In this document: positions 1 through 8,271 of the stretch, piece after piece | Position numbering within the stretch: the stretch's first letter is position 1 | Layout of the letters: each line of letters opens with the position of its first letter | Assembly (NCBI RefSeq): GCF_001636315.1 | Contig: NZ_KV440949.1 | Coordinates: 5,722,084 to 5,786,083, forward strand | Direction: 5' to 3' | DNA: 64,000 bases | Source: Neobacillus mesonae | GTDB lineage: Bacteria; Bacillota; Bacilli; Bacillales; Cytobacillaceae | Made by a program: the position numbers and the translations under genes | Notes under the pieces: generated by a model | What the model saw: only the letters and a program-made list of their open reading frames with translations | Told to the model about the DNA's origin: nothing | The model's database searches: none

Positions 1-1954
1 TATTTATTTTGTCTCTTACTAACTCAAGGATACTTTTGCAATCAGGGGGGTTAATAAACCCTAATCTTAAGCCATTTTTACTATGCGGGTAAAGACTAAT
101 AAACTTATCAATTGATTTTCTAACTGCATCTAGTCCATCAGAAACCTGATTTACTTGCTGTTCGCTAGAGTAAATTGGTAGTCTACCAATTTTACCAACC
201 TCTGCAATTACTTCGTCTTTTGTATTAGAAATCATGCTACTAATAAATACAGTAATTAGCGGATTTGGAATATCATCAGATGCTCTTATTAGAAATTCCT
301 TATCTGTTTCATTTAGATTAGATGAGGTTTCCTTTAGCCTTCTAGTTAGTTCAACATATTTCCACAAATATAAAGGGTTTAAAGGAGATATAATTGAATG
401 AAATTTTTCTCTCCCCAAAACATAAACCATATCAAGTGTATTAACCGTAGCAACTAGCTCTTTTGTACCAGGTGCACTATAGGATGAAAATTTGTTAAAA
501 TTACTTCTTAGAACCTTCATGAACTGTGAATAAGTATCTATATAATCAATTAAATCATTATAGATTTCATCGGACTCTACAATTTTTAATATAGGTGAAT
601 CTGATAACCTATAGGAATGGTTGCAAATAAGCTTTCTTTTCTGTATAAATAAATTAAATAAATTTAAAACTTCAGTACCTTCTTCTCTAAACTCTTCAAT
701 TAGTAATAATAGCTTTTCTCTAATTTTTTCTATATAATCATCATCAAATTGATAAATTTCATTTTTATTTATTGAATTTAGTACATCAGTAGGGGTTTTT
801 TCCTCAGTTCTAATAATACCCCCATAAGAACTATTACCGATAAAAGCCTCAATAAGGTTAAAAACCTCTGGAATAAATTCAACTTTTGACTTGCTGCCGT
901 CTTCGGTCTCAACTGTAATAGTTTCCTTCTTACCTTTTTCCCATCCCTTAAATTGTTCCTCTACCTGCTCTAATATTTCTTTAATTTGTTCTTCTTCATG
1001 GTCAATTAATAAGTCTACTCCAACTGAATCAGGACTTGCAGGGGTGTTGTTTTTTGGTTTATTCTCTTTAGTTTCTTTTTCTTCCTCACTCGTAACATCT
1101 TTCTTTTTATTTTTTTTCTGTTTATTTACTTTTGTTAATATGTTTAAGACTTCCTTTAGCGTTAGATCTTTTAAACTGTCATTAGAGCGTGTTTTATAAA
1201 AGGACAGGATATTGGCCCTTATTTTGGTCCCACCTGTAATCTCACTTGATTGTAAGGCCCTTTGATCGCCTTTATCCAATTGTCTAAGTCGTTGAACTGT
1301 TTGATAATTTTCTATTAGCTTGCTTCTAATACTTTCGTAGTTTGTGCTTTCAAATAAGGATTCATCAATTAGTAAGCCTAGCCTATAAAATTGATAAACC
1401 GACTGTTTCGGTATATCTTCACTTAACTGTATTAAATATTGATAATAATCCACTAATCTTTCTAAAGAAGTAATACTTCTTATACTATTATGTTTAAAAG
1501 CCTTCCAAAGTCTTACGATATTATTATTAATTAACTTAAATTCTTCTTGAGCTAAGTCACACAATGAATTATATAGCTCTTTAACCTCTATTTTTTCAAA
1601 CCATAATAATGAGGAGAGTTTAGGAACAAATCTTTTTACTATTACTATCCTTGTAGAGAGTACATCTTTGTCATGTCTAAATTTTTCTGCCTCTTCCACT
1701 GTATAGTAAATTTTTAAATCTAAATCTTTGTTAAAGCTATTTTTAAGCTCCTCCTGCTCATCTGGAGTAAAACCAACGAAAAAGATATACGGCTTTAAGA
1801 TATCCTTTTCATTTACCCTCGAAAGCACCATGTCTATAAAGGAACTATAGCTATATCCCGGTAAATCCATTAATATAATTCCATGTGCATCATTTTCTAT
1901 TTTGTTTACAACTGAACCAGCAAGTAACTCAGCTATTATTTTGTGTATTGACAT
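1..1954 (-). CDS. Large DptH-like defence protein, C-terminus beyond the window
   Basis: An open frame runs leftward without a stop from an ATG at 1954 to the window edge, giving at least 651 residues. The start follows a perfect AGGAGGAG ribosome site, and the gene begins 10 bases after the stop of the upstream gene, so it is the fourth gene of the block that starts at 7091. The visible part has a hydrophobic strand near residue 25 (GIILMDLPGYSY), a lysine/glutamate-rich linker around residues 290-330 and a motif SPLNPLYLWKYVEL near 530. The last motif recalls DptH and related HerA/FtsK-associated proteins, whose ATPase lies C-terminal, here outside the window. Family assignment is inference; the protein could equally be a DruD-type component. 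Confidence 0.6.
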   Translation of the reverse strand, partial: MSIHKIIAELLAGSVVNKIENDAHGIILMDLPGYSYSSFIDMVLSRVNEKDILKPYIFFVGFTPDEQEELKNSFNKDLDLKIYYTVEEAEKFRHDKDVLSTRIVIVKRFVPKLSSLLWFEKIEVKELYNSLCDLAQEEFKLINNNIVRLWKAFKHNSIRSITSLERLVDYYQYLIQLSEDIPKQSVYQFYRLGLLIDESLFESTNYESIRSKLIENYQTVQRLRQLDKGDQRALQSSEITGGTKIRANILSFYKTRSNDSLKDLTLKEVLNILTKVNKQKKNKKKDVTSEEEKETKENKPKNNTPASPDSVGVDLLIDHEEEQIKEILEQVEEQFKGWEKGKKETITVETEDGSKSKVEFIPEVFNLIEAFIGNSSYGGIIRTEEKTPTDVLNSINKNEIYQFDDDYIEKIREKLLLLIEEFREEGTEVLNLFNLFIQKRKLICNHSYRLSDSPILKIVESDEIYNDLIDYIDTYSQFMKVLRSNFNKFSSYSAPGTKELVATVNTLDMVYVLGREKFHSIISPLNPLYLWKYVELTRRLKETSSNLNETDKEFLIRASDDIPNPLITVFISSMISNTKDEVIAEVGKIGRLPIYSSEQQVNQVSDGLDAVRKSIDKFISLYPHSKNGLRLGFINPPDCKSILELVRDKIN

Positions 1955-1964
1955 TATACTCCTC

Positions 1965-3428
1965 CTAAATACTTAGCATTGTTACACCATCCGCATACCT
2001 TCTACCGTATCCCATGGATATATATATATCAGCTATTTTCTCAGCATTTATTGTCAGACCGCCTGCTAAATCTCCAGGAGTATTTTGGCTAAGATTCCAG
2101 CGGTCCAGTTGCTTTAAGTCTTCTTCTGGATTAGCACCAATAATAATTCCGTATTGCTCCCAAAGCCTTTTTCCAAACTCAGAAAGCTGAAGCTTTTCAC
2201 CCTTCTTTAATATACTTAAAATTATGATTTCAAGTATAATTGGGTCAGGAGAAAATCTTTTTCTTCCTCTCCCTCCTGCTCTAGGCGCTAGTAAACCAAT
2301 TTTACCTCCAAGCGCTGAAATAAATACAGAAGGGTCAGTTGAGTAAACATTAGAAAAAATTAAAAACCTAGTAGCTTTAATAAATGAATCAAACGCATCC
2401 TCACTCTGTTCATAGAAACCCAAAAATAGCTTCTTATAATCGTCCCTTTTTTCATCTTCTGATGTAAGGTTTTTCTTTTTACTACTATCAGCTAATGGGG
2501 TTTCTTCAATTTTTTCCAATATCTCCTCTAACGTTAACTTATGATATTGCTCTTCCTTAAGAATAAGCTCTAACGTTTTTTCAAAATATTCCTCTAGACC
2601 TAGTCTTGAGAATAATAGCGTTTCCTGACTTGCAAACTTTATTGTTTCGAGAGTACCGTCAGCATCAAAGAGCAAGGGAATTCTATCTTCTTTTTTGTAT
2701 TTTCCTGAAATATCAAGTACTCTAGATGATAGATGAATAATAACTGCAAAGCATGAAAATAAAACTATTCTTTCCAAAAATATCAATTTGTTTCCGTTTC
2801 CATTATCGTTTAATGCAATGGTATCATATGCATTTCTTATCCTAAGCTCTATACCCGTTAACTTATTATCGTTTTCCTCGAAACTGACCTCTTTATTTAA
2901 TGAACTATCTATACTTACAAGTGGTTGCGCCAATCTACTAATCTCATCATCTTCATTATTCAAATGTTGCTTTATTATACTTAAACAAGGCGAAACTTCT
3001 CCATTTACTTTGGCACTTAATATCTTGTATAAAAATTTTGGAATACCAAACTCATTTTGAACAGCTTTAGTAACCTGTGTCTTAGAGGCAATCGTTAAAG
3101 TAGAAAACTTCAAGCTTGGAGTAGCTGCATTATCGGCATTAAAAATCAATTCAATAAAATACCTTAGCTCATTCAGTTCTTCTAAAGTTACGTCTTCATC
3201 TAAAATATCAAGATATTCATCTTTTATTTTATCTGCAGAATTAACTTCTTTACCTTGGCTAAATCTTTTGGACCATTCATTTAAGGATTTAATATTGTAT
3301 TCTTCCCCTATCACATGTCGAAAAAGCCCATTCGCAATATGAACTGGTTTAATTTGGTTAGAAATTGGTTCATATCCGATATGCTCAAGTACTTCCTTAC
3401 TGTATCTTTTCAGTCTGTTATTAGACAA
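1965..3428 (-). CDS. DptG-like or DruC-like defence protein with C-terminal winged helix
   Basis: A 487-residue acidic protein that I do not firmly recognise. It starts at TTG (3428) behind GGGTGATG and lies 6 bases after the ATPase gene, so the two are co-transcribed. The C-terminal 120 residues contain a basic GRGRKRFSPD stretch followed by predicted helices and EFGKRLWEQYGIIIG, an arrangement typical of a small winged-helix domain. A hydrophobic helix (FLERIVLFSCFAVIIHL) sits near residue 220. By position between a P-loop ATPase and a very large protein it matches DptG in the order dptF-dptG-dptH, but similarity is only suggestive. No nuclease motif is evident. Confidence 0.6.
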   Translation of the reverse strand: MSNNRLKRYSKEVLEHIGYEPISNQIKPVHIANGLFRHVIGEEYNIKSLNEWSKRFSQGKEVNSADKIKDEYLDILDEDVTLEELNELRYFIELIFNADNAATPSLKFSTLTIASKTQVTKAVQNEFGIPKFLYKILSAKVNGEVSPCLSIIKQHLNNEDDEISRLAQPLVSIDSSLNKEVSFEENDNKLTGIELRIRNAYDTIALNDNGNGNKLIFLERIVLFSCFAVIIHLSSRVLDISGKYKKEDRIPLLFDADGTLETIKFASQETLLFSRLGLEEYFEKTLELILKEEQYHKLTLEEILEKIEETPLADSSKKKNLTSEDEKRDDYKKLFLGFYEQSEDAFDSFIKATRFLIFSNVYSTDPSVFISALGGKIGLLAPRAGGRGRKRFSPDPIILEIIILSILKKGEKLQLSEFGKRLWEQYGIIIGANPEEDLKQLDRWNLSQNTPGDLAGGLTINAEKIADIYISMGYGRRYADGVTMLSI

Positions 3429-3434
3429 ATGTCA

Positions 3435-4997
3435 TCACCCACGTTTTGGAAGATATTTATTATCTCTAATAGATAATTTATAAGAATAATTGTTGCCCAT
3501 ATCTCTAATAAGGAATTCATTTGAGCGTATCCTGCTTTGAAATGATGCAAGCTCGTTCATAAATCGGTACAATTTGAATTTGTAATTGTCTGGTACTATT
3601 TGTGGTGGATACCCTTCACTGATAAGAAATAACATCCTATAAAATTTAAGGTCTATCTTCAAATCAACCGATTCTTTTTGTCCTCTTGGGCCAAATACTC
3701 TAAAAAGGAAATGGTCAGGAATATATTCTACTTTTTTAAGATGACTTGGAAGACCAGGAACTAACAAAATAATATCATTTAATGAAAAACTCTTATTAGA
3801 TATCGCTACATTTGGATGATTTCTCAACTCATATTTATGGGTAATCCAAACCTTTAGCTTTTCATCCTCTGTCTCATCGGAGTTAAAAAATTTATTGATT
3901 GCCAAAACAATTTGTTTTATCATATCTAATTCCCTATCATTTGCTTGTCTTAATAAGTCAAAAAACGCATTATACTCTATAGGAATTAGATTTAACAGCT
4001 CGTTTCCTCTTTCATTTTCAAAGAAAAATTTTCTCTTAATAGAAATAAATATCTCATTCGCTTCTTCCTCAGTCTCTACATCAATAGGATTTATTTTTGG
4101 TATATTAAATATCCAATCGTTCTTCAATGTTCCATTCCATAGACCCTCATCAATCTCAGGGTGAGAAAAATGATAGGGATCAAATTGTCTCATACTTTCA
4201 AATAACTCGTTTTCCCCATTAAACATTAAATTATAATATTTGTATTCATCTTCTTGTCTCTTCTCACAACTTAAACCTGCCGTAATAATATAAGAAAAGA
4301 ACCCTAATATGTCTCTCATTACAACATGAGTTCCTGTATTACCTAGCATACTTACAACCTTTATTAACCTTTCTTGCACAGTATTGTTACTTAGTGCATT
4401 TAAGTTATATTGAGAGTCACACTTTTTATTAAACTCACAGCCACCACACACATTACTTATCTTAATTATTTTTTTTAACGAAGCAGTTAATACTTCTTTC
4501 TTAAGTAAATTTCTATTATTTAGATCTAAGATTACTACCTTTGAACTGCCATTATTTGTATTAACATCGTTATTATAAATTATTGAGCTATCCTTAAGTT
4601 CAAGGATTTCGTTATAGTAAGGAAAACGTTCTTTAAATTGTTCTAACATCGAGATAAGTGGATACTCATTAACAGCTATAATACAAGGTCTTCTATTTTC
4701 AATTGCTTGATTTATATTATCAAGAAATTCTTCATAGTCCTCAACCTCATTTATATCAAGTTCTACAAATGCGTTATGCTCATCTAATAACTCCTTCAAT
4801 GATCTAATCAAATGAGTTTTTCCATCTCCCGGGTTCCCGGTTAGTAATATAAATTTCTTCATTTTTATATATTCACGTAATACCTGCTCAACAGCAGTTT
4901 CAACATGAATCATTTTAATATCTTCTTCCTCAAATACTTCTGCGTAACTGTTTCTGTTGTTATAAATTTTTGATAAAAAATCCATACTAAAGCTCAA
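3435..4997 (-). CDS. P-loop ATPase, DptF-like
   Basis: A 520-residue nucleotide-binding protein. Walker A is GNPGDGKT at about residues 54-61. A Walker B-like strand, CIIAVNEY, is near residue 105, with Asn-Glu instead of Asp-Glu. A likely zinc knuckle, CGGCEFNKKC, is near residue 185. The TTG start at 4997 follows GGGGAGG; an ATG lies four codons inside but has no better ribosome site. GNPGDGKT plus the Cys cluster is the pattern I associate with DptF of phosphorothioation-dependent restriction. It probably energises the block that also encodes the DUF4338 protein and the two following proteins. No dndCDE modification genes are near, so a link to DNA sulfur is not shown. Confidence 0.65.
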   Translation of the reverse strand: MSFSMDFLSKIYNNRNSYAEVFEEEDIKMIHVETAVEQVLREYIKMKKFILLTGNPGDGKTHLIRSLKELLDEHNAFVELDINEVEDYEEFLDNINQAIENRRPCIIAVNEYPLISMLEQFKERFPYYNEILELKDSSIIYNNDVNTNNGSSKVVILDLNNRNLLKKEVLTASLKKIIKISNVCGGCEFNKKCDSQYNLNALSNNTVQERLIKVVSMLGNTGTHVVMRDILGFFSYIITAGLSCEKRQEDEYKYYNLMFNGENELFESMRQFDPYHFSHPEIDEGLWNGTLKNDWIFNIPKINPIDVETEEEANEIFISIKRKFFFENERGNELLNLIPIEYNAFFDLLRQANDRELDMIKQIVLAINKFFNSDETEDEKLKVWITHKYELRNHPNVAISNKSFSLNDIILLVPGLPSHLKKVEYIPDHFLFRVFGPRGQKESVDLKIDLKFYRMLFLISEGYPPQIVPDNYKFKLYRFMNELASFQSRIRSNEFLIRDMGNNYSYKLSIRDNKYLPKRG

Positions 4998-5015
4998 ACA
5001 GATATCCTCCCCTCT

Positions 5016-7091
5016 TTACAAATAGTTGCTTACTAGGATAGATTCTTTTTTAAATTTTAAAAGTCTCCCTAATAAATCGACATTATCAACCCTTTTTAAA
5101 AGCCAACGTTTCCTCCAATAATCAATCATCTCATTTGTATAAACATCTTCGTTACCATCCAAAGGGTAGTAATAGTTTAATTTGTTATCTTTACCAGTTA
5201 AATATTCCCTAGAATTAGAAGCCAACTCAATTCCATAAACAATTCTTCTTGTATGGTGCTTGGTAAATTGCTCTGGAATCCCTAAATGAGATAAGCCTGA
5301 TCTCAATAATCGTAGTCTCGGGCTAGTCCCTTCACCAAAAACGTTATTAATTCTTCTACCTCCTTCCATCTCAAAGAGCATTTTATTAATTAAAGAACTT
5401 GTTTGGTTTGTGAAAAACACTGATCCAAAGCCCTCAGTTTCTCCAAGTTTTTTATATTCTAACGTTCCGTTAGGTGCGGGGACTTTAATCCTATTATATT
5501 GGCTGCTTCCCATTTGATATAAGGAGGTTGTACCTAAAAATGAAAGCTGTGAATCCCTAATAACCTTTTCACCCTTCATCCTAGAAGCTATCTCGCTTAC
5601 TTGGCTTGCATAACGTTCGTTATATTGCTTAACCACTGTGGGACTCATAGCTAGTATACTTACTAACTTCCCCCCTAATAATTCATTATAAGGTGGTATG
5701 GAGCCACATACAATAATTTCCATGACATTTGAACCAATCTTCTTCTTTCTGTTTGCTTGTAAGGCTATATTTAGTACCTTTCCCCCTTTATAAGATACTA
5801 ATTTATTTATGATTTCTACTGGGTTATCGTGACTTTCTTCTATTTGTTTAATAATTAATTTTGCACTAATAAGCTTTGATAATTCTTGTGCTCGTTTCTT
5901 TTTAAATAGAGAAGATTGTGACTCTGAATGCCAGTCTACAGTTCCAGTAGACCTTTTATTATTTAATTGGTTCTTCCTTAGGTGTTTAACTAAGCTCTCA
6001 AGTCTTTGTATAACTTCTTCACTTGGATTAATAATTTCATCTTTTGTAACTAGGTCATCTAAATATATCTCGTTAATTGCTTCAGTTAAAAATTCCCTAA
6101 TACTATTAAGAAGTTTTACACTTTCCCTCTTCACTCTGACTTCATACTCATAATCCGTCTCCAAAGGAGTAACTTTTTCTACATTTCTGGTTAGACCCAT
6201 TTCGCCTTTAAGCATCACTTCAAAATTTTCTACCTTTACTCTCTTTTTTAGACTTTGTCTTATGCTTTCTAAAGTCCATCCAATGTAGTTGTCTCTTTTT
6301 GTTAGATGTAACACAGTATTTCCCAGGGCTGTTATACCAATTATAGGGTGAAATGGTTGTGAGGAATCCCTGATTAAGTAGAACATATTTCTACCTGGAG
6401 TAGACTTATAGGGTATTGACCACGTGTACCTAAAATACCGCCAAATATCCATTAATTTATATCCTGTGAAAGAACACCTTTCATTGGTTACTAACTGTAA
6501 ATAAGGAGATACAACTTTTTTTGATAACTCATATCTTTTATTTTGGTCTTTTACTTCCGCTATTTCTTTTAAACCCTGATACAACAAATTACTATCTCCA
6601 ATTAAAACGGAAACATCAATCTTTGTATTTTTATAAAGTTTTTTATTTTCCATCCTCTTAATAAACTTTTCCACACTATCTACTTTAAGCTGTGCATTTC
6701 TTTCAACTTGCAACTGCTGTCTAAGGTAAAATTTACTGTCGTTGCTACGAGATTTAGGTGGAGCAAGTTTTACAAGATTGTCTAAGCCTAATTTTATCCT
6801 CCATTCCTGTGCAATTAAGTCTCTTAACACAGACAATGCGGACAAGTATTTAAGTCCTTCTAATGGATTATCATTATTATTCACAAATTCCAAACTTTCA
6901 TTTATAATTTCGTCAAGCTTAACGCTCCTTTGTTTAGGGAATTCGTCTAATATCCTCTTTACTATTTTTATAAATTTTCTCTTATAAGAATCTGCAAGAA
7001 TCGGATTAAATAAGGAAAAGTCCTCATTATCATTGATATTCTCTTTCATATAATCATGATTTGATTCTTTAGCAGTATTGTAATTGCTCAA
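5016..7091 (-). CDS. DUF4338 protein, Druantia DruA-like
   Basis: A 691-residue protein carrying the DUF4338 signature of DruA from Druantia anti-phage systems. Visible pieces are GRNMFYLIRDSS near residue 235, a strand HPIIGITALGN then RDNYIGW near 267, and LLGGKLVSILAMSP with QYNERYAS near 470-490. Family DruA proteins are usually about 400 residues; this one has an extra N-terminal region of roughly 200 residues. The start is TTG at 7091 with GGAGGG six bases upstream, and no alternative is better. It is the first gene of the second block of the island and probably the founder of that transcript. The biochemical role of DUF4338 is not known to me; DNA recognition or modification is inference. 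Confidence 0.75.
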   Translation of the reverse strand: MSNYNTAKESNHDYMKENINDNEDFSLFNPILADSYKRKFIKIVKRILDEFPKQRSVKLDEIINESLEFVNNNDNPLEGLKYLSALSVLRDLIAQEWRIKLGLDNLVKLAPPKSRSNDSKFYLRQQLQVERNAQLKVDSVEKFIKRMENKKLYKNTKIDVSVLIGDSNLLYQGLKEIAEVKDQNKRYELSKKVVSPYLQLVTNERCSFTGYKLMDIWRYFRYTWSIPYKSTPGRNMFYLIRDSSQPFHPIIGITALGNTVLHLTKRDNYIGWTLESIRQSLKKRVKVENFEVMLKGEMGLTRNVEKVTPLETDYEYEVRVKRESVKLLNSIREFLTEAINEIYLDDLVTKDEIINPSEEVIQRLESLVKHLRKNQLNNKRSTGTVDWHSESQSSLFKKKRAQELSKLISAKLIIKQIEESHDNPVEIINKLVSYKGGKVLNIALQANRKKKIGSNVMEIIVCGSIPPYNELLGGKLVSILAMSPTVVKQYNERYASQVSEIASRMKGEKVIRDSQLSFLGTTSLYQMGSSQYNRIKVPAPNGTLEYKKLGETEGFGSVFFTNQTSSLINKMLFEMEGGRRINNVFGEGTSPRLRLLRSGLSHLGIPEQFTKHHTRRIVYGIELASNSREYLTGKDNKLNYYYPLDGNEDVYTNEMIDYWRKRWLLKRVDNVDLLGRLLKFKKESILVSNYL

Positions 7092-7855
7092 ATTAATCCC
7101 TCCACGAAACGAACGTACATTCTATTCTTATACAATTTTAACACATCTTGATTTCTATTATAAATGACAAAGAAACTAATATAAATTTTCCAAAATTTAT
7201 AATTACTTTTCATATAGAATTATATAGCTCAATGTAAAACAACGATCTACATATTTATTTTAGCTTGTTCTGATTCCAGTTGATTTACAACCTTTCAATT
7301 AATGTTACTTGTGTGGCTTAAAATATTTTATTTTTGTAGAGCACATTTGAATTTTATCTCTATGTAAAATAATAAAGCAACAGGGGAAGCGGAATATCAT
7401 TTACGTTCCCCCTTCAAATAAATCGCCTAATCAAGAACTATATAGAAGCTTCTTTTTCATATGATTATTACCTTTATTGTTATCATATATGATAACAATC
7501 AATTTGTAAATGAATTATTATTATTTCAAGTTTATTCCACAAATAGATTAAAATTATAAATAAAAAAGCCCCAGTAAAGTTGATTTAAGGGCTTTTAGTC
7601 CGATCGAAAGAGGAACTTATATCTATTTTTTTAGTCAAATTAAAGCTTTTACTTATTTTCTAAGCACTTAAATTAAATTATTTTTTATCCTTATTATTTT
7701 TGTACTTTCAACATATTTTCCATATTGTATGTATCAACCCATCGAACAGATTTTTTTGTAACTAAAAAACACATTATGTGTTTTTACATATATTTCCAAG
7801 CTTATCAATTAAACTATTAGAAAAAAAGATTCTATAAGAACTAATCCTATCCCCA
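7092..7855. other. Intergenic region between the two blocks of the defence island
   Basis: AT-rich sequence of 764 bases with no convincing gene on either strand. It holds the upstream region of the DUF4338 gene, a GGGGAA/TTCCCC inverted repeat near 7383-7415 and a rho-independent terminator at 7564-7596. No clear promoter with both hexamers could be chosen for the DUF4338 gene. Confidence 0.5.
7560..7598 (-). terminator. Terminator after the HTH gene
   Basis: AAAAGCCC (7564-7571) pairs with GGGCTTTT (7589-7596). Read on the minus strand the stem is followed by six T residues, so it ends transcripts coming from the small HTH gene before they enter the DUF4338 block. Confidence 0.75.
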
Positions 7856-8137
7856 TCATTCACTTTTCTTTTTCTTTATAATTTCTAATTTTAAATCAAG
7901 TATATCTAAAATTTTTAACAAAGTATCTATATTATAATTTTCTCCACTAGTCACTCGTGAAATTTGTGTATAACTCATGCCCTCTCTTAATTCAGCAGCT
8001 TTTCTTAAAGATAAATCTTTTTCCTTTAAACCATTTCTAACTGCATCGGAAATAGCTTTTTTAGGGAGTTCAATAATATAGTATTCCTGTGGTATATTAC
8101 CAATAAATTCAGTAATGTCACGTTTGTTGTCGGACAT
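7856..8137 (-). CDS. Small XRE-type helix-turn-helix regulator
   Basis: A 93-residue protein with a Cro/CI-type helix-turn-helix over residues 45-80 (SLRKAAEL, SYTQISRVTSG, NIDTLLKILD) and a lysine-rich tail. The size and the N-terminal strand resemble HigA-type antitoxins, but no toxin gene lies beside it. It sits between the helicase block and the DUF4338 block, has its own terminator and a dyad in its promoter, and has a GAAAGGAGAG ribosome site 9 bases before the ATG. The simplest reading is a regulator of the defence island that also represses itself. Confidence 0.8.
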   Translation of the reverse strand: MSDNKRDITEFIGNIPQEYYIIELPKKAISDAVRNGLKEKDLSLRKAAELREGMSYTQISRVTSGENYNIDTLLKILDILDLKLEIIKKKKSE

Positions 8138-8166
8138 AACTAAACTCTCCTTTCAAGTTAAAGCAT

Positions 8167-8184
8167 TACTTTCTATAGTAAGTA
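8167..8184. promoter_or_regulatory. Imperfect dyad in the promoter of the HTH gene
   Basis: The 18-base sequence TACTTTCTATAGTAAGTA matches its own complement at 16 positions. On the minus strand it begins right after a TTGACA (-35) and ends beside a weak -10 (TAATGC), the classic place for an autorepressor operator. The binding protein is inferred to be the HTH protein encoded at 7856-8137. Confidence 0.5.
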
Positions 8185-8203
8185 TGTCAAATGTCGAAAA
8201 AGT

Positions 8204-8233
8204 AAAAAGGATTGGGTATAACCAACCCTTTTT
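8204..8233 (-). terminator. Terminator after the DruE-like helicase gene
   Basis: AAAAAGG (8204-8210) pairs with CCTTTTT (8227-8233), extended by TTGG/CCAA with a bulge. On the minus strand the right arm of the hairpin ends in a T run. It closes the four-gene helicase transcript before the HTH promoter. Confidence 0.7.
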
Positions 8234-8271
8234 ACTTGTAAAAATAGGTTCTAAACAGTAAATTTTACGAT

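Noticed and set aside
891..1199. 102-residue plus-strand open frame
   Set aside because: Antisense to the large minus-strand gene, no ribosome site, low-complexity Ser/Phe/Leu content typical of a shadow frame.
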